Assembly: GCA_024231855.1 (NCBI GenBank)
Contig: JAAEQD010000013.1
Coordinates: forward strand, 1-64,000
Length of the DNA: 64,000 nt
Direction of reading: 5' to 3'
Source of the DNA: Candidatus Zixiibacteriota bacterium
GTDB lineage: Bacteria; Zixibacteria; MSB-5A5; UBA10806; 4484-95
Shown here: positions 35,934 through 45,012 of the stretch, one piece after another
How the letters are laid out: every line of letters begins with the position of its first letter
Position numbering within the stretch: position 1 is the stretch's first letter
Program-made: the position numbers and the translations under genes
Notes under the pieces: model-generated
The model's database searches: none
What the model was told of the DNA's origin: nothing
The model's input: the letters and a program-made list of their open reading frames with translations, nothing else

Positions 35934-37424
35934 ATGAGAGTAATACTTCCCCGCATCCTCTGCCTTATTTTGTTAATTCTCGGTTCTTTGACATCATTTG
36001 GTTCCGTTATCAACATACCGGATGATCATGTTACGATACAAGCCGGTATTAATGCCTCATCGGATGGCGATACGGTACTGGTTCAACCGGGGACTTATGT
36101 AGAGAATATCAATTTCAACGGGCACAATATCGTGCTAGGCTCGTTGTTTATGACTACCGGTGATACGTCATATATCGAAACGACGGTTATCGATGGGGAT
36201 TCTTCGGGATCGGTGACTACATTTGATAGTGGCGAGGATAGTACTTGCGTTCTGACTGGATTTACGATTAGAAACGGCGCCGATCAGTACGGAGGGGGAG
36301 TATTATGCCATAATTCTGACCCAATTATCAGAGAAAATAGAATTAATCATAATTCGGCAATGTTTGGCGGAGGAGGAATTGAATGCACCCAGTCTGCTTC
36401 AATTATTGTAAATAATAGGATTACCCAAAATTATCTATCGTACGGCTCTGGTGCGGGAGTTAGTGTATCAGCATCAAGTGATGCCAAGATAATAAATAAT
36501 ATGATTTCAAACAATTATGCCTCTCAAGCAGGCGGAGCAATTTACACTATTGGTGAAGGAACAACTTTAATCGAAGGGAATAGAATATTCAGCAATTATG
36601 CCGGGATTGACGGAGGGGGAATATACTCAGAATGGTGCAGCCCCATAATTACAGGTAACGTAATAATTGGTAATGAAAGCGAAGACTATGGCGGAGGTAT
36701 ATATTGCAATTGGGGCATCGCTTCAATTCGCCATAATCTAATAAAAGGAAACAGTGCGAATAATCGATGGGGTGGCGGAATTTTTATATGCCGCTATGGT
36801 GCTATAGATTGCAGAAATAATACCATTATAGACAACTTTGCTGGAGAAGAAGGTGGAGGGATATATTCTTGCGCTCATCAGCCTATATATGTAAAAAATG
36901 CGATTTTAAGAAATAATTACGCGCCCACAGGACCTCAATATTACGGCGCTTCAACAATTATACATTCAAATATCCAGGGAGGTTTTCCCGGCGAAGGCAA
37001 TATCGATTGCGATCCGTGGTTCTGCTTCCCCGATGATGACAATTACTATCTGGCCGATTCCTCCTGTTGCGTGGGTACCGGTTGCGATTCGCTGGGCAAT
37101 CCCGATCCCACGGTTGATATCGGTGCGCTGGGCATAGGTTGTTTTACCGGACCGGTCTGCGATTATGTGCCGGGCGATGCCAACGGTGACGGCTCGGTGA
37201 TCGGTAGCGATGTGACATTCGGCGTGAATTATTTCCGTGGCGCGGGACCTCATCCCCCGGATATCTGCTGGAACGATTCGACCGGGCAATGGGCTTTTTC
37301 GGCCGCCGATGTCAACGGCGATTGCCGGGTGATCGGTTCGGATATCACTTATTATGTAAATTACTTCCGGGGTCTGCAGCCAGAAATCCTTTGGTGCCCG
37401 CAGACACCGCCGATTGAACAATAA
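35934..37424 (+). CDS. Secreted parallel beta-helix protein with C-terminal dockerin
   Basis: Exported protein, 496 aa. Start at 35934 (AAGGAG seven bases upstream). Signal peptide residues 1-23. Residues about 25-110 are the 'IPDDHVTIQAGINASSDGDT' plus 'VLVQPGTYVEN' opening found in pectate-lyase-like helices. Residues about 110-360 are right-handed beta-helix turns with many GGG and Asn ladders ('GGGVLCHNSDPIIREN', 'GGAIYTIGEGTTLIEGNR', 'GGGIYSEWCSPIITGN'). The tail (about 410-496) is a twin dockerin: 'PGDANGDGSVIGSDVTFGVN' and 'AADVNGDCRVIGSDITYYVN', each with Asp/Asn at calcium-loop positions. Glycan binding or cleavage is possible, but I see no catalytic residues. First of four dockerin genes. 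Confidence 0.85.
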   Translation: MRVILPRILCLILLILGSLTSFGSVINIPDDHVTIQAGINASSDGDTVLVQPGTYVENINFNGHNIVLGSLFMTTGDTSYIETTVIDGDSSGSVTTFDSGEDSTCVLTGFTIRNGADQYGGGVLCHNSDPIIRENRINHNSAMFGGGGIECTQSASIIVNNRITQNYLSYGSGAGVSVSASSDAKIINNMISNNYASQAGGAIYTIGEGTTLIEGNRIFSNYAGIDGGGIYSEWCSPIITGNVIIGNESEDYGGGIYCNWGIASIRHNLIKGNSANNRWGGGIFICRYGAIDCRNNTIIDNFAGEEGGGIYSCAHQPIYVKNAILRNNYAPTGPQYYGASTIIHSNIQGGFPGEGNIDCDPWFCFPDDDNYYLADSSCCVGTGCDSLGNPDPTVDIGALGIGCFTGPVCDYVPGDANGDGSVIGSDVTFGVNYFRGAGPHPPDICWNDSTGQWAFSAADVNGDCRVIGSDITYYVNYFRGLQPEILWCPQTPPIEQ

Positions 37425-37451
37425 ATAATATATAACATCTCCATTATTTTC

Positions 37452-37480
37452 TTGACAAAAGGATGCATATAACTTATAAC
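37452..37480 (+). promoter_or_regulatory. Promoter of the three-gene dockerin operon
   Basis: TTGACA (37452-37457), exactly 17 bp, TATAAC (37475-37480). The best promoter in the window, about 80 bp before the GTG at 37561. Confidence 0.75.
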
Positions 37481-37560
37481 TAAATTAACTCGACCATGCA
37501 ACATATCGAGGTTAAAATGCGATTACATATGATTATTATACCCTGGCCAAGGAGGAGACT

Positions 37561-39933
37561 GTGAAGCAATTAGTTTTGTTAATCGGTTTGGTTATTGGTG
37601 TTTTTTCCATAACAGCCAAGGCGCAGGAATTGCCGGCGGATGTGTTGATCTGGTATGGCAACCCTGATGGCTCGCCATTGATAGTTGATATCAACGATAC
37701 TGTTTTAGTTGACGTTTACATCCAATGCAACGAAAACGTAAATTTGGAAACTATTCAACTGGTTTTGGGGACAGATGATCAGTATATAGATTCGTTGTTT
37801 GGCGAAAGCGAAGGGGCTACTTATCCGGACGATCCCGATTGCGGTATTGGCGCTTTTTACACTTCTGAAGCGTCGCCGCCAAATGTTGAAGGTTGGTCCA
37901 GTCAGGCGTTTATCTGGATGGTATTTCATTATTGCCCCGATCTCCATTTCGAAGAGCCTACCAAATTCCTCTCATTCGCGATGATAACGGCTAATGACCC
38001 TGGCATTGAAGGTCATGTCGCTTTGTGCCTGGAAAGCGGCGTGCACAGTATTTTGGGCGGTACATTGGTTGATGGAGGTGGAGTCGGATATTTGACGTTC
38101 GAGGAATATCATAGTCCTTTATATTTTCAGCCAATCTCACAGGAGACAGGCGCAATCAGGGGAACTGTTATAAACTCATATACCGGACCCGTTGAAGGAT
38201 TTCATGTACAAGCAATTGGAACAAACGTTGAAGATACGACCGACAGCGACGGCCATTTCATATTGGATGATTTAAATCCGGCAATTCACGATATACTATT
38301 TTCTCATCCGGATTATGTCGATACGGTTTATGAATATGCTTTCGTGATACCCATGGATACTACAGAAATTGAAATGGCTTTAAGGGGAGCTGTAAGCGGT
38401 ATTGTTGAAAACAGCGACGATGAGCTAATCGAAAACGTGGAAGTTTCAATAATTGGGATCGATAAATACGATACAACGAATAGCTCCGGCGAATTCCTAA
38501 TCGATGATCTGAATCGCGGAATGTACGATTTGGCTTTTTCCCATCCTGATTATAGTACCTATACTAGGTCGGACGTTGCCATATTCACGGATAGTACCAG
38601 CAGTTTGGATATCACCTTATTGCGGCCTGGATCATTAGCAGGGACAGTTGTCGATCAAGACAGCATTCCTGTCGAAGGGGTCAGGGTTTGGCTTTGGGAT
38701 ACGGATAACGAAGATACTACAGATATCAATGGTGAATATTATATACAGAACATCCCTCCCAAGCGCCATGGTGTCTATTTTATTCACCCTTTATATTTCG
38801 ATAAATTAATCTCATTTGTTATCGGTGAACATGAAAACTACCTGGACGCTGCCATAGAACTCAGACCGGAGATTGATGTTTCCGCCAGGTCTATCATTAT
38901 ACCTATGGCGGGAATGTATAGAGACTCAGTTTACTATCCTTCGGCTTATGTTAAAAATTATGGAATAACCGACGCAACGTTTGATTTTATATTTGAGGCC
39001 TATCTGAAAAACTCGCCTCTATTAATACACGCGGATACCATTTATGATCAATATCTTGAATCCGAAATTTCAGGCGTATTTGAATTCAATAATCCTTTTA
39101 TCCCTCTCGAAGACACTTCCTACTTATGTAAGTCGTATACTATCTTGCCAGGCGATGAACGGCCCGCAAACGATACAACCGCCAGGCATTGTTACAGTCC
39201 GCCCGAGGTCGTTCTTTGGTACGGGAATCTCGACGGTTCACCGATAATAGCCGGCCAGAATGATACGATAGATATTGATGTGTTCATTCAATCTGATGAG
39301 GAAATAGAGGATGTACAGTTGTTATTTAGTATTTCATTGGATTGTTACGGTTCGTTTCTCATCGATCAAAGCGAGAATTATAGTCCACTCGATTGGATAA
39401 AAGGCTTTTTTGATGGGCCTATGGCATCAATTCCCGGTTACATTAACTTGCATTATTTTTCCTTCGCCGACGGCATATATGGCGAGGGCCCTTTTACCGC
39501 CCCTGAGCCAACTCAGATACTAAAATTCGTCATTATAACAAGCGACGACGCACCGTCGGGCGAAACGGTGAATTGCCTGGGCCCGGGGCTTACCTGGCGA
39601 ACTCAAATGGATTTTGGCATTCATCACGTCTACGAAAGTTTCAGCCCGATATTATTCGTAGATACGTATGGTTACACACCCGGCGATGCCAACGGCGACG
39701 ACAATGTGATCGGCAGCGATGTAACTTATTTGGTGAACTATTTTAGAAGCGCCGGTGGCCCTCCCCCCGATTCGTGCTGGAATATGCTCACCGAAGACTG
39801 GCATTACTGCGCCGCCGATGCTAACGGCGACTGCCTGCTTATTGGCTCGGATGTGACATTCATGGTGAATTATTTCCGCGGCGAACAACCATCGGTTTTA
39901 TGGTGTGAACAGACGCCTCCGATGGAGGAGTAG
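37561..39933 (+). CDS. Secreted multidomain protein: cohesin-like, three CarboxypepD_reg-like, cohesin-like and dockerin
   Basis: 790 aa, signal peptide residues 1-21. Domain order as I read it: (1) about 25-190, a beta-sandwich beginning 'ADVLIWYGNPDGSP', with 'NDTVLVDVYIQ' and 'ETIQLVLGTDDQYIDSL', similar to cohesin; (2) about 195-440, three carboxypeptidase-regulatory-like repeats, each ending near a 'DTTDxxGxxxIxxL' strand pair ('DTTDSDGHFILDDLNP', 'DTTNSSGEFLIDDLNR', 'DTTDINGEYYIQNIPP'); (3) about 440-550, a CARDB-like strand domain; (4) about 553-705, a second WYGN domain ('PPEVVLWYGNLDGSPI'); (5) twin dockerin to the end. GTG start behind GGAGGAG. The stop is 3 bp before the next gene. 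Structural or adhesive role; no enzyme domain. Confidence 0.8.
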   Translation: MKQLVLLIGLVIGVFSITAKAQELPADVLIWYGNPDGSPLIVDINDTVLVDVYIQCNENVNLETIQLVLGTDDQYIDSLFGESEGATYPDDPDCGIGAFYTSEASPPNVEGWSSQAFIWMVFHYCPDLHFEEPTKFLSFAMITANDPGIEGHVALCLESGVHSILGGTLVDGGGVGYLTFEEYHSPLYFQPISQETGAIRGTVINSYTGPVEGFHVQAIGTNVEDTTDSDGHFILDDLNPAIHDILFSHPDYVDTVYEYAFVIPMDTTEIEMALRGAVSGIVENSDDELIENVEVSIIGIDKYDTTNSSGEFLIDDLNRGMYDLAFSHPDYSTYTRSDVAIFTDSTSSLDITLLRPGSLAGTVVDQDSIPVEGVRVWLWDTDNEDTTDINGEYYIQNIPPKRHGVYFIHPLYFDKLISFVIGEHENYLDAAIELRPEIDVSARSIIIPMAGMYRDSVYYPSAYVKNYGITDATFDFIFEAYLKNSPLLIHADTIYDQYLESEISGVFEFNNPFIPLEDTSYLCKSYTILPGDERPANDTTARHCYSPPEVVLWYGNLDGSPIIAGQNDTIDIDVFIQSDEEIEDVQLLFSISLDCYGSFLIDQSENYSPLDWIKGFFDGPMASIPGYINLHYFSFADGIYGEGPFTAPEPTQILKFVIITSDDAPSGETVNCLGPGLTWRTQMDFGIHHVYESFSPILFVDTYGYTPGDANGDDNVIGSDVTYLVNYFRSAGGPPPDSCWNMLTEDWHYCAADANGDCLLIGSDVTFMVNYFRGEQPSVLWCEQTPPMEE

Positions 39934-39936
39934 ATT

Positions 39937-42336
39937 ATGAAAAGGGTGCTTTTAATACTCGCGTTGATTTTGATATCTACATTAAATGTATTTGGACAGG
40001 AACTACCGGCGGATGTGCTAATCTGGTATGGTAATCTGGATGGCTCGCCTATTGTGGTTGGCATTAATGATACGGTTCTGGTTGATGTCTGGATTCAATG
40101 CGATGAGGATATTGATATTGCCCATATCGACCTTAGTCTGGGAACAAACGACCAATATATCAACTCGCTTATCAGTGAAACCGAGGGGCAAACGTATCCG
40201 CCTGTGCCGGAATGTAATGCTTTCTATATTTATCCTCCTTATGGTTCACCTCCAAATGATTCGGATTGGTCCAGTCAGATGATGTCGTGGACGAGTCATA
40301 ACATTGAGTGCCAAACTACCCATTTCTCTGAACCAATACGATTGTTATCATTTGCTATGACAACAACTAACGATTCTGATTTTTTCGGGCAAGTAGTATT
40401 CTGTCTGGCTAATAGCGCTGTCGAAACGTACGCCTGGGGTTATGGCGACCATGGGCAGTTAACATATGAAGAATACTACAGTCCATTTTACTTTTATACT
40501 CCTGATCCTCAATCCGGTGTAATAACCGGAAATATTTTAGACTCGCGGAGCGAACCTATCCAGGACGTTTACATTAATATTAGCGATCCTGAGGTTTATG
40601 ACACAACGGATGTTAACGGTAAATACTTGTTTGACAATTTAGCTCCCGGAGTTTATAGCATTGCGCTTTCCCATTCTTTCTATCCTGATACACTTATAGC
40701 TAACATTCCTGTTTCGTCCGGCGATACGACTTATTTGAATTTAACTCTAGGCGGTATTGTAACCGGAACAGTTACTACTTACATCGAAGGGTTGCCAATT
40801 GAAGAAGTATTGGTTTGTGACCTTAATTCGGGTTTATATGATACTACCGATAGCAATGGCTGTTACTCGCTTGAAAATCTTGTCTGGGGAATTAACGAAA
40901 TATCATTTTACCATCCCTATTACGAATATAAAATATTTCACAATATTGAAGTAACTTCCGGGGATACAACTTACAGGAATGCGACTTTGCGCGAAGGCGC
41001 GTATGCGACTGGAACAGTTACCAATACTCGAAATGATACATTGTCGGGAGTTTATATATATATTGGGAATCTCGGTGATACAACTGATATCAATGGTAGA
41101 TACTTCATCGGCAATATTCGGCCGCACGTTCTCCTAAGTATCTGCGCGTCTTATGATGATCCGGATTATTATCCTCAATGTTTTGGAGAGCTGCGTTTCT
41201 ACCCGGGCGATACGTTAGAATATGATATAGCAATGTTACGTTACTCAATTAACGATGTCGGAGCGACCGAAATCTTCAGCCCGCCCACCGGGATGGAATG
41301 TGATTCAACCTATCCAATTATTTCGGTAGTTGAGAATTACGGAACGGTACCTCAGACTTTTGATATCGCGGCTGAAGTACGTTTTGCACACGCGGCTGAA
41401 CCGTTTCTGGCAGATACGATTTATGATTTTTATCTTTCAGGTTTAACCGCCGAGATAATTACTTTTGCTCCCACATTGGAAGTAACCAGTGATACGACGT
41501 TCGTTATAGAATCTTACACGATTCTCGAAACTGATGAAATCCCCGATAACGATATCGAGGCAAAACATAGCAGTTGCCCACCGGAAGCTACCATTTGGTA
41601 CGGCAATCCAGATGGTTCGCCGGTATTTACTTACCCCGGTGATACGCTCGATATTGATGTATATATTCAATCACCTTATATAATATATACTATAGATGCC
41701 AAGCTTGGGGCATCGACAGATTGCTTCAATTCATTTATATTGGAAGAATGCGTATACTACCCAATCATTGATTGGAAAGCAAATTTTTTCAGACTATCGG
41801 ATTCTCCTCCTAATCCACAGGATTGGATTGCCAACTGGCATTTTGCTCTTTCGGATAATGTCTTTGGAGATCAGCCGCTTTATGCCGAAACACCTACTAA
41901 GATACTGACTTACGCACTTCAAGTAACTGATGATATTTCGCTAGCCGGTGATACTTTGGATTGTCTGAGTTTTGGCATAGATGAATACAGGTCCGGATCG
42001 TGGGTAGAAACTGATGGCCCTGACAGAAACTTGATAGAATATTTCAGCCCTGTCTTCTTCATTCCACCAACGGATTACACTCCCGGTGACGCCAACGGCG
42101 ACGACAACGTGATCGGCAGTGATGTTACTTATCTGGTGAACTATTTCAGAAGCGCCGGCGGCCCTCCCCCCGATTCGTGCTGGAACTATTTCACCGAGGA
42201 TTGGCACTATTGCGCAGCCGACGCAAATGGCGACTGCCTATTGATTGGTTCGGATGTGACATTCATGGTAAACTATTTTCGCAGTGAACAGCCATCAGTT
42301 TTATGGTGTGAGCAGACGCCGCCTTTGGAGGAATAA
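39937..42336 (+). CDS. Secreted multidomain protein, paralogue of its upstream neighbour
   Basis: 799 aa, signal peptide residues 1-21 ending 'FGQ'. The same order as the gene before it: WYGN cohesin-like domain ('ADVLIWYGNLDGSPIVVGIN'), three CarboxypepD_reg-like repeats ('DTTDVNGKYLFDNLAPG', 'DTTDSNGCYSLENLVWG', 'DTTDINGRYFIGNIRP'), a CARDB-like stretch, a second WYGN domain ('EATIWYGNPDGSPVFTYPGD') and a twin dockerin almost identical in DNA to that of the preceding gene. The middle parts have diverged far more. The start is 3 bp after the upstream stop, with its ribosome site (GGAGGAG) inside the upstream coding end, so they are translationally coupled. Confidence 0.82.
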   Translation: MKRVLLILALILISTLNVFGQELPADVLIWYGNLDGSPIVVGINDTVLVDVWIQCDEDIDIAHIDLSLGTNDQYINSLISETEGQTYPPVPECNAFYIYPPYGSPPNDSDWSSQMMSWTSHNIECQTTHFSEPIRLLSFAMTTTNDSDFFGQVVFCLANSAVETYAWGYGDHGQLTYEEYYSPFYFYTPDPQSGVITGNILDSRSEPIQDVYINISDPEVYDTTDVNGKYLFDNLAPGVYSIALSHSFYPDTLIANIPVSSGDTTYLNLTLGGIVTGTVTTYIEGLPIEEVLVCDLNSGLYDTTDSNGCYSLENLVWGINEISFYHPYYEYKIFHNIEVTSGDTTYRNATLREGAYATGTVTNTRNDTLSGVYIYIGNLGDTTDINGRYFIGNIRPHVLLSICASYDDPDYYPQCFGELRFYPGDTLEYDIAMLRYSINDVGATEIFSPPTGMECDSTYPIISVVENYGTVPQTFDIAAEVRFAHAAEPFLADTIYDFYLSGLTAEIITFAPTLEVTSDTTFVIESYTILETDEIPDNDIEAKHSSCPPEATIWYGNPDGSPVFTYPGDTLDIDVYIQSPYIIYTIDAKLGASTDCFNSFILEECVYYPIIDWKANFFRLSDSPPNPQDWIANWHFALSDNVFGDQPLYAETPTKILTYALQVTDDISLAGDTLDCLSFGIDEYRSGSWVETDGPDRNLIEYFSPVFFIPPTDYTPGDANGDDNVIGSDVTYLVNYFRSAGGPPPDSCWNYFTEDWHYCAADANGDCLLIGSDVTFMVNYFRSEQPSVLWCEQTPPLEE

Positions 42337-42339
42337 GTT

Positions 42340-43935
42340 ATGAGAAAAGTATTTTTTGCAATTGGTCTTTTGATAATGGCATTACTAACAAGCCCCGTAT
42401 CCGCCGTTGTTCATAACATACCTGATGATTATACCACTATTCAAGCTGGTATCGATGCCTCATCTGATGGCGATACGGTATTAGTCCATCCCGGTGTATA
42501 TTTTGAATCATTCAGCTTGAATGGTAAAAACATAACTCTATCTTCATTGTATTTAACAACTGGAAATGAGAATTATATCGATTCTACGATTATTGAAGGC
42601 CAGGATTCGGTTCACACGCTAATTTCTATCGATAATGGCGAAAACGACAACTGCATTGTAACGGGTTTCACAATTACGGGCGCACGTCTTTTTGACGAAT
42701 CATATGAAGACTACGCAATATACATTGCAAATTCCAATCCGACGATAGAATCCAACACCTTTGATCAGAACTTTTATGGGATTTATTGCACTGAAAATGC
42801 TGAACCCAAAATTACAGATAATACGTTCACATTCTGTTATGTGGGCTGTAAATGTAACAACCAATCCAATCCGATAATATCATCCAACTTTTTTAATTAT
42901 AACTCTTGCAGCGCTATTCGTGTCGATGATAATTCAACGCCCGTTATTGAGAATAACACAATGACCAATAATGGCGGAATTAGCTGGTGTACAGGGGGAG
43001 GAATTTCCATTAGCGAATCCAGTCCAATAATCACGAATAATTCAATAGTGAATAATGCCAGTGATGGAGCTATTAATGGTTATGGCGGCGGAATATATTG
43101 CGGAATTAATTCTAGCCCTTTAATAATTTTCAATCTAATTCAAGGCAATGAAACTCACTATGGTGGCGGAATCTACTGCCGACGAGATTCCTATGCTTCT
43201 ATATATAATAATATAATTATCGATAATATAGTCGCCTCCGGCGGCGGTGGTATCTATTGCAAAGGCAACGTCGACATTAGATATAATCTGATAGCTCGAA
43301 ATGATGGTGGTATATTTCTAAATTGTGAGAACGATTCCTGCTACTCATCATTATTAAGTAATACTATTTATAGTAATACTAGCAGCGGTTTAACATGCAA
43401 CGATTCATTAACTGCAATAAGAAATAATATTATCCGGCAAAATGAAGTATCAACCTTATCCAATTCCCCTATTACCTATTCCAATATCCAGGGCGGCTGG
43501 CCGGGTGAGGGCAATATCGATTGCGATCCTGATTTCTGCTATCCCGATACGAATAATTTCGAGTTAGCCGACACATCATGTTGCGTAGGAGCCGGAGCCG
43601 ATTCGCTGGGTAATCCAGATTACGGCATGCATATTGGCGCATATGGTATCGGGTGTGGCAACCTGACTAACTGGGATTATACTCCTGGCGATGCAAACGG
43701 TGATGAATATGTAATCGGCAGCGATGTGACGTTCTTGGTGAATTATTTCCGAGGCGATGTTATTCCCCCCGACTCCTGTTGGAATCCGATCGTAGAGTCA
43801 TGGCATTTCTGCGCCGCCGATGCTAACGGCGATTGCCGGATTATCGGCTCTGATGTGACATTTCTGGTGAATTATTTCAGGCAACAACAGCCAGAGATCC
43901 GCTGGTGTCCGTATACGCCGCCGGTGGAGGAGTAA
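42340..43935 (+). CDS. Secreted parallel beta-helix protein with C-terminal dockerin
   Basis: 531 aa, signal peptide residues 1-22. It opens with 'NIPDDYTTIQAGIDASSDGD' like the gene at 35934, continues with beta-helix rungs ('GGGIYCGINSSPLIIFN', 'GGGIYCRRDSYASIYNN'), a conserved spacer 'NIQGGWPGEGNIDCDPDF', then twin dockerins ('PGDANGDEYVIGSDVTFLVN', 'AADANGDCRIIGSDVTFLVN'). Starts 3 bp after the upstream stop and closes the operon. It is a paralogue of the first dockerin gene, so the cluster has a helix-sandwich-sandwich-helix order. Function unknown, probably extracellular. Confidence 0.85.
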   Translation: MRKVFFAIGLLIMALLTSPVSAVVHNIPDDYTTIQAGIDASSDGDTVLVHPGVYFESFSLNGKNITLSSLYLTTGNENYIDSTIIEGQDSVHTLISIDNGENDNCIVTGFTITGARLFDESYEDYAIYIANSNPTIESNTFDQNFYGIYCTENAEPKITDNTFTFCYVGCKCNNQSNPIISSNFFNYNSCSAIRVDDNSTPVIENNTMTNNGGISWCTGGGISISESSPIITNNSIVNNASDGAINGYGGGIYCGINSSPLIIFNLIQGNETHYGGGIYCRRDSYASIYNNIIIDNIVASGGGGIYCKGNVDIRYNLIARNDGGIFLNCENDSCYSSLLSNTIYSNTSSGLTCNDSLTAIRNNIIRQNEVSTLSNSPITYSNIQGGWPGEGNIDCDPDFCYPDTNNFELADTSCCVGAGADSLGNPDYGMHIGAYGIGCGNLTNWDYTPGDANGDEYVIGSDVTFLVNYFRGDVIPPDSCWNPIVESWHFCAADANGDCRIIGSDVTFLVNYFRQQQPEIRWCPYTPPVEE

Positions 43936-44137
43936 TACAAGATAAATCCGAATAGTCACTATAATTCGATTAGTTATTTCCAACCAGACAGCTAAATGTT
44001 GCCTTATTTGTACTTTACTTTGCGTTACAAATATTATATCTTATCGACCAAGTTTGTGAAAAAGTTCGCTAAGTGGGTATAGACCATAAATATGGGTCAA
44101 TTAATCGCCTACTAAATCATATCGTATTGGAGGACAG

Positions 44138-44992
44138 ATGGATATAAAGCATGTGGCAGTTGTCGGCGGCGGAACAATGGGGAATGGCATCACTCATGTG
44201 TTCGCTCAAAATGGCTATGAAACGCTGTTAATCGAAACCAAACAGGAATTTCTGGATCGAGCGCTTTCGATAATCAAGAAAAACCTCGAACGTCAAGCCA
44301 AGAAAGGTATTATCGAGGCTGAGGCGATCTCTGAGACGCTTGGGCATATCAGACCAACGTTGAAATTCGAGGAAGCCGACAAAGCTGATCTCGTAATCGA
44401 GGCGGTTTTTGAGAATATGGAAGTCAAAAAGGAAATTTTCCAGACACTCGACAAAGTTTGCCCGGAACATGCTATCCTGGCTTCGAATACCTCCTCCCTG
44501 CCGATTACGGCAATTGGCGCGGTTACCAATCGGGCCGACAAGGTTATCGGGATGCATTTCATGAACCCGGTACCGATGATGAAGCTGGTCGAGGTTATCA
44601 GAGGAATCGCCACAACCGATGAGACATACAAAATAATAAAAGATACATGCGATAAATTGGGCAAAATCCCTGTGGAAGTTAACGATTATCCGGGATTTAT
44701 CTCCAATCGCGTGCTGATGCCGATGATAAATGAGGCGATATTCTGCTTGATGGAAGGTGTCGCCAACGCTGCCGATATCGATACGGTGATGAAACTGGGG
44801 ATGAACCATCCCATGGGACCGTTGGCTCTGGCTGATTTTATCGGTCTGGATGTTTGTCTGGCGATTATGGAAGTTCTCTACGATGGTTATAACGATTCCA
44901 AGTATCGTCCCTGCCCGCTTCTGAAAAAAATGGTACAGGCCGGTTACCTTGGGCGAAAAACCGGCAAAGGCTTTTTTGATTATAATAAGTAA
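44138..44992 (+). CDS. 3-hydroxybutyryl-CoA dehydrogenase
   Basis: NAD-dependent 3-hydroxyacyl-CoA dehydrogenase, 284 aa, the length of Hbd/PaaH. The Rossmann motif is '[20 protein letters not shown]', then '[15 protein letters not shown]', and the catalytic His is in '[17 protein letters not shown]'; '[18 protein letters not shown]' marks the C domain. First of a set of three acyl-CoA genes with only 20-45 bp between them. Direction (butyrate production or oxidation) is not decided by sequence. Confidence 0.94.
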   Translation: MDIKHVAVVGGGTMGNGITHVFAQNGYETLLIETKQEFLDRALSIIKKNLERQAKKGIIEAEAISETLGHIRPTLKFEEADKADLVIEAVFENMEVKKEIFQTLDKVCPEHAILASNTSSLPITAIGAVTNRADKVIGMHFMNPVPMMKLVEVIRGIATTDETYKIIKDTCDKLGKIPVEVNDYPGFISNRVLMPMINEAIFCLMEGVANAADIDTVMKLGMNHPMGPLALADFIGLDVCLAIMEVLYDGYNDSKYRPCPLLKKMVQAGYLGRKTGKGFFDYNK

Positions 44993-45012
44993 AACTATAA
45001 GGATGGTGATAA

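Noticed and set aside
36966-37421. Minus-strand frame opposite the dockerin tail
   Set aside because: Its repetitive sequence mirrors the dockerin repeats on the other strand.
44228-44809. Long minus-strand open frame opposite the hydroxyacyl-CoA dehydrogenase gene
   Set aside because: It lies fully inside a well-supported gene, lacks a ribosome site and matches nothing.
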